Origin: Scedosporium boydii
Lineage: Eukaryota; Ascomycota; Sordariomycetes; Microascales; Microascaceae
DNA: 64,000 bases
Assembly (NCBI GenBank): GCA_002221725.1
Contig: NJFT01000182.1
Span: 18,742-82,741 of the forward strand
Reading direction: 5' to 3'
This document shows, in pieces, positions 1 to 8,674 of this stretch (position 1 is its first letter; each line of letters opens with the position of its first letter). The notes below the pieces were generated by a model that saw only the letters and a list, made by a program, of their open reading frames with translations, made no database searches and was not told where the DNA came from. A program made the translations under genes and the position numbers.

Positions 1-889
1 GGAGAGCGCCTCCAACTTGGGAGGGATGCGCTGGGGTCACAGCGGCTTGGCCGGCGGCGGGAGTGGCGACGGGGGCTTGATCCCATCGAGACTTCTTCTT
101 GGGGGCTTCTTCCCCAGGGGTGGGTATCGCGGGGGCTTGGTCCCATCGAGACCGTTTGGCCTTGACAGGCTCGGCTGGGGCGGGTTCTTCGGCTGCAGTC
201 GACGAAACATCCCACCTCTTCTTTCGCTTCCGAACAGCCGTGACCTCCTCAGTGGGCCCGGCCTCGGCATTCTCTTTATCACCTTCCTTCAGAGTCGGAA
301 TACCCTCCTTATGCTCACCCTCCTCCCCGACCTTGCCAAGTTGTTTAGACGCAATCTCTCGTCGAACGCGTTCTTCCTCACGCTCCAGCTCGCGTATTTC
401 CATCACCTCGCGATAGCTCGTTCCATCTTCAGGGGCGCTAGCTTGGCGATTCGCCGCGAAGGGATCAGCTCGGGTGTCGGTGAGAACGCGATCGAACCGG
501 CGCTTTTGATAATCTGTTTCGCGATCGATGATGCGGGTGCTCCGTTCGCCTCGACCGGCAAGGAGATCGTCATCGCCGACCCCGTTACCATGCGATATAT
601 CGTCAATCACGGCCTTGGGGGCGGTGTATTGGCCCACAAGGCGTCTCGAGCTGTCGCCATCCTCCATCACCTCATCATCATCCTCATCCGCAGCCGGGAT
701 GGAGGTGTGGTATCCGGCATATTTATCGGCGCCATCGCGGTCGTAGAGATCGGTATCGAAAGAGTCCGTCAGCTTCTGCTTGGTCGAATCGGATCGTTGG
801 TTTGCAGGGTCAAAGGTCCGCGAACTCTTCTTGGCCGCGTTCCGCTCAGCTTGGAGCTTCCTGATCGTTTCGAAATCCGCGTCAGACAT
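1..889 (-). CDS. HSH155: Splicing factor 3B subunit 1 (U2 snRNP SF3b), N-terminal part, cut by window edge
   Basis: The minus strand reads open from an ATG at 889-887 to base 1, giving residues 1-296. The opening MSDADFETIRKLQAERNAAK and three basic Arg-x-Trp motifs (Trp at about residues 226, 249 and 269, the last two in an RWDQAP context) are typical of the SF3B1/Hsh155/Prp10 N-terminus. In this family those motifs are ULMs, which bind the UHM domains of U2AF65 and related factors, while the C-terminal HEAT repeats (outside the window) grip the branch-site duplex in the U2 snRNP. The visible part is acidic and charged with predicted coiled-coil stretches, and no intron is evident in it. The gene continues beyond base 1. 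The family call is strong because of the combination of N-terminal sequence and ULM array; the gene symbol follows yeast usage. Confidence 0.9.
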   Translation of the reverse strand, partial: MSDADFETIRKLQAERNAAKKSSRTFDPANQRSDSTKQKLTDSFDTDLYDRDGADKYAGYHTSIPAADEDDDEVMEDGDSSRRLVGQYTAPKAVIDDISHGNGVGDDDLLAGRGERSTRIIDRETDYQKRRFDRVLTDTRADPFAANRQASAPEDGTSYREVMEIRELEREEERVRREIASKQLGKVGEEGEHKEGIPTLKEGDKENAEAGPTEEVTAVRKRKKRWDVSSTAAEEPAPAEPVKAKRSRWDQAPAIPTPGEEAPKKKSRWDQAPVATPAAGQAAVTPAHPSQVGGAL

Positions 890-1749
890 GGTCGGCTACG
901 GAAAAGTGCATGACATGGCACACGCCTTTTTTGTAAGATTCCTCTTGTGAAATGCGCCGAGCAAGCGCATTGAGATATGATATCGTGTGCCTTGGCGTTT
1001 TTTAATGATGGATGAGTTCGATGGAAAGAGGTTTTTCATCGAAGAAACTTTGCGCGACGAGGCTGTTGTCTTGGTCCTGTGCTGATAAATGCCGAGGATT
1101 TGCCGCATTAGGCATCCCTTGATCCCTTGACAGTTGGTCCTGCGGCAACATCGACAACCATTGAGCCCACGTATTATTGATCAACAGTATGATGCCGAAA
1201 TTCCCTTTCAGTCGCTGTGCCCGAAAAGATGCGCAAAAAGTTTTGATGCTCATCAGCTACATCAGGAAGCGACTGCTACGTATTACCCACCGGATCAACA
1301 CTCATCAGAGGGCAGGATATATGATGTTGGATTGAGCCCACTACGCCAAAAATGAGCGACAACAATTGATGCCATTCTGTAGTGGATGTCCACATAATTG
1401 GAATTAAACCTGTTGCCACACTTACCCCAACATATGAGCTCACCAAGCTTTTTACCTGAGGCCAATATCCCGCTTTCATAGACTAGTTAGCGTCACCGAC
1501 ACCCAGTATCCCATCGAGGCCAGCGAGAAACAAGCCTAAAAGCCGGGTTGTGAATAGCTTCGTTCGCCTCCTGATGCGGACTGGAGTCGTTTTTAAGCAT
1601 GGCTCCTCCCGCAATTTTTTTCCGTGTCAAATTTAGAATCTAAGGACAACCAACGCTGCTCAGTCTGCTCAATCATCTCAGTAAGTGTAAGACGGGCACT
1701 AAAAGGCCTAGAGATGCTTCGACTTTCCTCTCGGCACTTGGACGAGGCT
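890..1749. other. Intergenic: OGG1 3' end and SF3B1 promoter
   Basis: This 860-bp spacer separates two minus-strand genes, so it should contain the OGG1 terminator and the SF3B1 promoter and leader. Only short frames occur on either strand and none has a recognisable domain. I see no RNA gene or repeat. Confidence 0.6.
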
Positions 1750-3089
1750 TTATGGTTTTATTTTGGTGCTGATTCGAATCCTCGTACTTCTTCTTACTTG
1801 CGTCTTCAGATCATTATCCTGGAGAAGCTCCCTCGTCGACAACTTAAAATCGGGCACGTCAGCCATCTTTAAGCTGTCCCGGCGTCTCTTCTTAGGAACA
1901 GTCGTCTTCTGTGCTGTCTCTTCAATTTTCACCTCCGCAGCAGCTACATCTTCCTTTTTCCCCGCCCGATCAGAGAAAGTTCTAAGGTCGGCTGTGAAAA
2001 GAACGGAATGTGCCCAACCCGCCTCCTTGCCCCAAAGTTCACGGAAGAAATCCCCTACCGCATCGTACGTGCTCAAGTTAAAGGTTTTTGTCTTCCCTTT
2101 CCCAAACTTATAATCTCTCTGAGCTATCTGCCATACGTGAGTATCAATGGGGACGGCCTCCGCCCAACCAAGCCCCATCAGGCAGACGCAGTCGGCGACC
2201 TTGGGACCCACGCCGGCTAGCTGGAGAAGCTCCGTGTGAGCGGCCTTGTACGTGATAACTAAATCATTACCGGATGAATCGAGAATCGGAGTTTGAGGAA
2301 ATGCCGGATTGTCGGGGTTCCGAAGGCTATTCAGCCAACCCTTCGGCTTCGAGGCGACAATCTGAGCTGTTTTGGCGATGTACTTGGCCCGATATCCGAA
2401 TCCTAGGCTTCGTAATTGCGATTCAACTTCTTCGCCTGTTAAGGCCTCGGGTTCAGGAAAGTCATGGAAAGGCACATCTCCGATATGACCGATAAGAGGC
2501 CCATACGCTACACAGAGTTTGTGGACCTACACAAACATTAGCAACGCTGCCGCTAGACATGTATCAACATATCTCCGTGCTAACCATCTGTGATATCCTT
2601 GAGATGTTGTTGTTGCTACTGCAGATGAAACTGACAAGAGTTTCCCAAGCATCTTGAGTAAGGATTCGAACACCAGTAAACTGTGGTGCCCGTTTGCGGA
2701 AATTCGGATCAGTCGCAGACCATTGCTTATACAGAGACTCTAGGTCAACCCTCAAGCTCAAGTAATGTCTTAAGAGAGCCTCCGTGTCATCTACTTGGGT
2801 TTCCCGTGAACCTTGGCATTTGGAAAGCGTTTCTGGCCAGATGACCCTGTAATGCAGGTGAGTAGCATCTTGTCGTAGGGATACAATACGCCCGTTCAGG
2901 GTGCAGGACCTGCAGCAATCAGTTACGCATTGTTTCGAGATGCAATAGAGGATAAAATGGTTCAACAAACCATTCGTCATCAAACTTTCTCCATCGGAAA
3001 GATTGCCCGCATCTAAGAGTGGTATCGATGCAGAGCTCTTTCAAATTCAGGGGCAGCTTCCGCCATTCAGCTGCCCGGATCCTACTCAT
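1750..3089 (-). CDS. OGG1: 8-oxoguanine DNA glycosylase/AP lyase
   Basis: Exons on the minus strand: 3089-2971, 2909-2585 and 2526-1750 (406 aa); introns are 61 and 58 bp. Both introns agree in phase with the family alignment: exon 1 ends in WRKFDDEW and exon 2 resumes SCTLNGRIVSLRQD. OGG1 excises 8-oxoguanine opposite cytosine in nuclear and mitochondrial DNA. The N-terminal OGG domain (WRKLP, LRCGQSFRW) is followed by the helix-hairpin-helix GPD fold with GVGPKVADC, whose Lys at about 257 is the Schiff-base nucleophile, and IDTHVWQIAQRDY with the catalytic Asp at about 276; this 19-residue spacing equals that of human K249/D268. The C-terminal tail is basic with PKKRRR, a likely nuclear signal. 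The start MSRIRAAEW was chosen because it precedes the conserved domain directly; an upstream targeting exon cannot be excluded. Divergent from the U2AF2 gene. Confidence 0.93.
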
Positions 3090-3620
3090 CTCTTGGGGTT
3101 CGAGAGGAGAGGAATGAGTATAATTACCACCGGATTTATATCATATATTTCAAGTATATCGAAGTCTCTCCTGCTTGTAAATGGCTTTGCTCCTCTTCCG
3201 TGGTATGAAACAGGAGCGCTCCCGAGGCTGTCCAGAACATGCCTGCAACTCACCAGTGCCATTAAAGTTGAAGTCCCTACTCAGCCACAGGCCTTTGCCA
3301 CAGCACAATGCTCAATGCTCACAAGCACCTCCCAGCGTCACATTCTCACAACTGTGATTGGGTAGGCGCTATGACCACCACCCTCGAAAAAGTTCCAGCC
3401 TCACCTCACGCAGCAGCAGTTGCTTGGATCAATGCCAGGTGCAGCTTCCTTTACTTCATGCCTGCTCCACCAGAGTTACAAAAGCAAAAACACCATCGTA
3501 GAGAGATTTCCATCTATTTTTTTTTTCCTTCTGCACAACACATTTGCAAGCCCATTCTTTTTTCTTTAAGCCGTTGTGAAATCATCCACCACAAGTCTTC
3601 AGAAGGGCGCTCGCATTACG
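3090..3620. promoter_or_regulatory. Shared divergent promoter of OGG1 and U2AF2
   Basis: These 531 bp lie between the start codons of two head-to-head genes and must supply both promoters. The half near U2AF2 is pyrimidine-rich (T-rich tract at about 3518-3530 followed by CT-rich sequence), as is common for fungal leaders. No TATA box or known operator is obvious. Confidence 0.6.
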
Positions 3621-5581
3621 ATGAACGGCGAGGGCTACTCTCGAGGTATGTTTTCTCTAGCTCCTACCTTGTTCGGCAGATTTTCTGACAGCTCTAATAG
3701 ACGGTGGCCGGAAGCGGGATTATGCCGTAAGTCTCTCATCACACTATTTCAAATCGTTCACTCATTGACACATCCATTACAGTCGCGTGGCGACCGCGGC
3801 GAGGAGCATAGGCGAGATCGCGACCGAGACCGAGACCGAGACCGAGACGGGCGCCGCGAGCGACGACGATCGAGATCCCCCAATTACCGAAGCTCCAGGC
3901 GCCGCGACGATGAAACCGATGCGTATTCTTCGAGCCGAAGCCACAGGGATCGAGAGCGGGAAGATCGGTACTCTGGCCGAGAGAGGCGTGGAGGCGAGCG
4001 CGAGTGGGACCGTGATCGAGGCTCTCGTAGGGATGGTAGGAGGGACGAAGATGAACGGCCTGCCAGGCGAGAAAGACCTGATGCTTTTGACGATAGACGC
4101 CGTGGCGGACGCGACAGGGATGACTTTGGTGGTCGTGACCGGCGTAGAAGCCCATCTCCTCCCCCGAAGCCTCGCGAGCCTACTCCCGATTTGACCGACG
4201 TAATCCCGATCCTTGAACGCAAGCGCCGCCTCACGCAATGGGATATTAAGCCACCCGGGTATGAGAACGTCACTGCGGAACAGGCCAAGCTGTCGGGAAT
4301 GTTCCCGTTGCCTGGCGCACCCCGCCAGCAAGCCATGGACCCGGGCAAGCTGCAAGCGTTTATGAATCAACCGACTTCGCAAGTAAACCGAGACGCTTTG
4401 AAGCCTACCCATTCACGTCAATCGAAACGACTCCTGGTATACAATGTCCCGCCCTCCCTAACCGACGAGGCCCTGCAGTCCTTCTTCAATCTGCAACTTA
4501 ATGGTCTGAACGTTATCGAGGGCACGGATCCTTGTACCAGCTGTCAGGTATCAAAGGACCACACATTCGCCCTTGCCGAGTTTAGGTCTGCCGCAGACGC
4601 TACTGTTGCTTTGGCTTTAGACGGAATATCTGTGGATGCTGATGAGGCCATGGCAAATAACGGATCTGCCGAGCCTAAGGGACTCGAGATTAAACGCCCT
4701 AAGGATTATATTGTTCCCGCGATAGTGGATACGCCTTACGAGCCTGGCGTCGTCTCCAACGTTGTTCCTGACACGCCTAATAAGATCAGCATCGCCGACC
4801 TTCCTACGTACCTTACTGATGAACAAGCCACTGAACTCCTCGTCTCTTTTGGCGAGCTCAAGTCTTTTGTTCTTCTTCGAGACCAGCATACCGACGAATC
4901 GCGGGTAAGTATCTAAATACTCACTTCACTGAATTGCAAGTCTAGGGCTCCGTCGCTAACTATTCTAAAGGGCATTGCCTTCTGCGAGTACGTCGATCCT
5001 TCGGTTACAGATATTGCGATTGATGGACTCAACGGTATGGAGCTTGGCGACAAGAAACTCAAGGTCAGAAAGGCCAGCATTGGCATTAAACAAGTCTCGG
5101 GCATCGAGATGGGAGTCAATGCAATGTCTATGCTTGCCGGAACAACGTCCACGGAGAGCGAGGAGAGCTCAGTTGTTCAGCTGCTTAACATGGTAACTCC
5201 GGATGAACTGATGGACAATGACGATTATGAAGGTAATAATCCCTTCCCAAGTATGCGCATAAACTTATGCTAATGCGACTTAGAAATCTGCGAGGATGTT
5301 CGCGATGAGTGCGCCAAGTTTGGTACCATCGTTGCCCTCAAGGTCCCGCGACCTGTTGGTGGCAGCAGACAGTCACCTGGCGTCGGAAAGATTTATGTCA
5401 AGTTCTCGACAAAGGACTCGGCAACGAACGCTCTTCGAGCCTTAGCCGGTAGGAAATTTGCTGACCGGACCGTCGTCACGACTTATTTCCCGGAGGTAAG
5501 CATTAGTCCCTATCCCCTACGGTGCCAGCGCATGCATTATTAACTATGGCATAGGAAAATTTCGAGGTTGGAGCGTGGTAA
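3621..5581 (+). CDS. U2AF2: U2AF large subunit (U2AF65), 3' splice-site recognition
   Basis: Exons: 3621-3645, 3701-3726, 3783-4904, 4971-5232, 5284-5495 and 5555-5581 (557 aa). All junctions are GT-AG and keep frame. U2AF65 binds the polypyrimidine tract and recruits the U2 snRNP. The product has an Arg/Ser/Asp-rich N-terminus (residues 18 to about 140, including a run of Asp-Arg dipeptides encoded by a GAGACC tandem repeat near 3826). RRM1 starts near residue 232 (RLLVYNVPPSLTDEAL), RRM2 near 351 (KISIADLPTYLTDEQA), and a C-terminal UHM covers about 465-557, ending TYFPEENFEVGAW as in the family. The first two exons are only 25 and 26 nt. The ULM-bearing SF3B1, a known UHM partner, is encoded 2.7 kb away. 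The start MNGEGYSRDGG is the only ATG that feeds these exons. Confidence 0.93.
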
Positions 5582-6592
5582 AAGGATGTATTGGACGGTT
5601 TTGCACTTCGTAGGAGCAATAGGGAATCACGGTTCGCCCCCCTTTCGGCTACCCGTACCGCAACTCAAGGTGAAGATGGTGAGAAGTTTCCGAAGTTACT
5701 GCGTCGCGAAGGGAGAACAGGGAGGGAACGCCGCCAAGGTATGAAAGGCATTGTAAAATAGTTTCATTCAATGACACAAAAAATTTGAGAATACGAGACG
5801 AAAATTATGATATATTATATTGCTGGCTACTACGGTATTTCAATGCATCTCACTCAGGGAGACGAGACTGAGCCCTGGGACTTGACGACTGTTAGCTTCG
5901 AAGAACCCAGATAAACGTTCAATAAATGGGCATGAGTTTCCATGAACAATCAGAAGTCCATTACATTCATTGGATCCGGAGACCCTAACATAAGAGGTAC
6001 CAGAAAAAAGTTTGTTTGGTGTCATCAGAGCATGTAGGAAAGGAAGAGGAAATAAACGATGATGAGTACATACCATAACTCGGGCCAAATGCTGTCCATT
6101 GATAAGGCTGCAAAGGGAGATGACTTCAGGAACTCGCCTCGAAAGTTAGAACGGCCCGCTGAGAAAGCTCATGTTAAATCCAAACGGGGGCATAGTAGCC
6201 ATGAGCTACTGCATGGCTCTACAATAAGACGAGCATGTCTTGCAATATTCCTCACCAAGCAAGGTGCTGTCCAGAGGATTTCGGGAGTGCAACAGAAATT
6301 TGAGGGATGAAGTTTTCGTCGAGCCAGAGCCGTTTTGTAGCAAAAGCCAAGATTGCATCTGGAATGCTTAGTCAGAAATCCAAATCACGTGAATAATTGG
6401 AGACTTTGTTGTCGCAAGGTTAAGAGGTAGTTGAGAGGGGCCCTAATTACGCGAATTTTCGCCGACAGCCCCCCTCAGCCCTCAGACACAGGTAACTTTT
6501 TTTCGCTTCCCGACGAAGTCCAACATCGACTTTTTTCCCGTAACCGCATCACCAAGTCCAATCGACAACCCCCGACCTCAACAACCGACAAA
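5582..6592. other. Intergenic: U2AF2 3' region and RPS13 promoter
   Basis: About 1 kb between two plus-strand genes. The last 170 bases carry a pyrimidine-rich leader (from about 6465) typical of a ribosomal protein gene, preceded by GGGGCCCTAATTACGCG. Nothing else is recognised. Confidence 0.6.
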
Positions 6593-7324
6593 ATGGGTAG
6601 ACTTCACAGCAAGGGCAAGGGCATTTCTGCCTCCGCCATCCCCTATTCCCGCAACCCCCCTGCGTGGCTCAAGGCCTCTCCCGACCAGGTCGCCGAGCAG
6701 ATCTGCAAGCTCGCCAGGAAGGGCGCCTCCCCCTCTCAGATTGGAGTTGTCCTCCGTGACGCCCACGGTGTTGCCCAGGTCAAGACCATCACCGGTATGT
6801 CGAGACTGGATTATCAATTGGGAGTAGGATTGAGACTAACCTGAACTTTTGCGCAATGTAGGTAACAAGATTCTCCGTATCCTTAAGTCTCACGGTACGA
6901 TCGTTCCGCCTTGAACATATACAGCGAAGCGCATGGGTTTCCGCCCGAAATACATCTTGCCTCGCCCCCAAGAGCGAAAGCTCTTGTGGAATGCCTCTGT
7001 TGGTCACGGCTGACAGTGTGATCTTTGTACAGGCCTCGCCCCCGAACTCCCTGAGGACCTCTACAACTTGATCAAGAAGGTTTGTATCAACCAGTCGCTC
7101 CCTCCTCTCATGTCTTGGGGCATAACTAATTGCGCCGCCCCCTCCAATAGGCTGTTGCCGTCCGAAAGCACCTCGAGCGCAACCGAAAGGATATGGATGC
7201 CAAGTTCCGCCTCATTCTCATCGAGTCCAGGATCCACCGTCTCTCCCGATACTACCGCCGTGTCGGTAACCTCCCCCCCAACTGGCGATATGAGAGCGCC
7301 ACTGCCAGCACCCTTGTTGCGTAA
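6593..7324 (+). CDS. RPS13: 40S ribosomal protein uS15 (S13)
   Basis: Exons: 6593-6794, 6862-6894, 7033-7079 and 7151-7324, giving 151 aa, exactly the usual length of eukaryotic uS15. The start [20 protein letters not shown] and the end [14 protein letters not shown] match the family from end to end. The protein sits in the small subunit, binds the central domain of 18S rRNA and takes part in bridges to the 60S subunit. All splice sites are GT-AG and in phase (1, 1, 0). Introns are 67, 138 and 71 bp; the 138-bp second intron contains a perfect tetraloop hairpin (separate entry). The neighbouring SDC1 gene converges on it from the right. Confidence 0.97.
6969..6986 (+). other. Perfect GNRA-tetraloop hairpin inside RPS13 intron 2
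   Basis: CAAGAGC-GAAA-GCTCTTG is a 7-bp perfect stem with a GAAA loop in the middle of the 138-bp intron. I do not find convincing C/D or H/ACA boxes around it, so it is not called as a snoRNA. Confidence 0.5.
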
Positions 7325-7722
7325 ATGAAGTCTGGAAAAGGCTCGCAAATGCATGTGACGGTTCTCCCGGCAGTTATGGAGTTGGGGAAAAGGAAATTGC
7401 ATTTCGCAGCGGTGATCGCTGCTATGGTTCTATGAAAAATTATTGCACTTGAGCTTTCGCAACCAAAAATAAAGGGTGTTGCTTGGTTCATGCCTCGCAT
7501 GGTTAAAATTTAAAGTGAAGAAGAATAAAAATCCGTTGTCATCACCTCATTAACATCGAAGTGGTATCGTGATCAGTCCACTCCCCGGCACAGTATATTC
7601 TCCTCCTTTTTTATTGTAACGATCCTGGAACGCCTCGCCCGAACGTACCGTACCGTATGACGGTGGCCATGCTCTTACTACGCTCAAAATAATGCTTCGA
7701 ATTCTCAAGGTCCCCGGCCTCG
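7325..7722. other. Convergent 3' regions of RPS13 and SDC1
   Basis: This 398-bp spacer holds the two converging 3' UTRs. It is A/T-richer than its flanks (AATAAA at about 7470 and AGAATAAAAA near 7523). No gene is seen. Confidence 0.6.
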
Positions 7723-8331
7723 TCATGCTGAAGCTGTTTCGCCATTAGATCTGTCGACCTTTGGTGTGTCTTGTACCTCTTTCGTCCTTTGCGCAACAAT
7801 TTCAGCGTGGCGCTCAAGGAGGTATTCTCCAAGAATTCGAAGGGGGTCTTCCGGGCTATTCAAACCAAAGTCTATGTTAGCGCGTGCAAGCAGTAGGCGA
7901 AAAGAGATTAATGATGTTACTTACAGGTGGTCCGGGTCCTGGAAGAGCAGCTTACAGCCCGCGGTGAGACTAGGGCATACTTTCTCGTTTAGATACTGGC
8001 GAATGTTGGCGGGCCTCGTCGATGGTAAGGTGTTGGAGGCGGAATCCCGATCGGCGCCGTCGATTGTGGGCTCTGGTACAAGAGGAGGCTCCTAAATTTC
8101 GTCTCAAGTTAGTCCTCCGCTAGTTCCCTTCACAATGCACGGTCGTTCCCAAGAACCCAGCAGATAGAAACTTGAGAGGCGGTGACGAACAGGAACAGGA
8201 AGACGGCTGTCTGCATCGGTCATTGCGACGTCTGTGCTGGTGGTGGATGCTGGGGGGGCTGGAGCAGGAGGGGTATCAGACACGACAGCAGAGGCGTTGG
8301 GAGAGGGATTGGCGTTTGTGGGATCGGTCAT
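7723..8331 (-). CDS. SDC1: COMPASS histone methyltransferase subunit, DPY30 family
   Basis: Best model on the minus strand: exons 8331-8191, 8091-7925 and 7855-7723 (146 aa). Sdc1/DPY30 is a small dimerising subunit of the H3K4 methyltransferase complex, docking on the Ash2/Bre2 subunit. The first third is Pro/Ala/Thr-rich and disordered. The DPY30 motif lies at about residues 72-125: RPANIRQYLNEKVCPSLTAG, then LLFQDPDHLPEDPLRILGEY; the spacing of YL, V-P-L, G and LG-YLL fits the family. The second intron (69 bp) is clear. The donor of the first intron is uncertain: GTTCGT at 8190 keeps frame and is used here, whereas GTTTCT at 8171 would break the frame. The family call rests on a short motif and is good but not as certain as for the larger genes. 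Confidence 0.78.
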
Positions 8332-8493
8332 GGTCTCGGTAATGGGTCAGGAGATAAAGTCGGCTGAGACACGAAAAGAATATTGACAAGGGCGGTCAAT
8401 GGCGAAGATGTACTAAGGTAGTCCAGCAGAACAAAGGTCCAGAAAGGGCATGAGATGAGCAGCGTGGTTCGTCGTCAACTTTCCATGTTCGTA

Positions 8494-8505
8494 CTTATCG
8501 ATAAG
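8494..8505. promoter_or_regulatory. Palindromic CTTATCGATAAG element
   Basis: A perfect 12-bp palindrome containing two overlapping GATA cores (TTATC/GATAA). The inner TTATCGATAA recurs as half-sites upstream of RPA135. Binding by GATA-type or DRE-type factors is an inference. Confidence 0.5.
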
Positions 8506-8513
8506 AGCTGCAC

Positions 8514-8519
8514 CACGTG
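8514..8519. promoter_or_regulatory. CACGTG E-box
   Basis: A perfect E-box of the kind bound by bHLH factors such as Cbf1 and its relatives, placed between SDC1 and FAN1. Function is inferred from position only. Confidence 0.4.
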
Positions 8520-8674
8520 ATATCGCGTGGAACCTGGCGTCTGGCTTTGGGATGGAGAAACGCGTGGCATTCTCAAACTCTATTTTAGCGTGTGCCGAGA
8601 TTGATCACATCCAGCCTTCAAGTCCAATTCTAACGTCTCTCAAATAAGGGTTGTTTCTCATTCTCAGTACTAAG

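Larger units (their letters stand above)
8332..8674. promoter_or_regulatory. Shared divergent promoter of SDC1 and FAN1
   Basis: Only 343 bp separate the two head-to-head start codons. The centre carries a perfect 12-bp palindrome (8494-8505) and a CACGTG E-box (8514-8519), eight bases apart, which makes this the best-defined regulatory region in the window. Confidence 0.65.

Noticed and set aside
8171..8190. GTTTCT at 8171 as the donor of SDC1 intron 1
   Set aside because: It leaves the exon in phase 1, whereas the next exon must be entered in phase 0 to encode the DPY30 motif; GTTCGT at 8190 fits.
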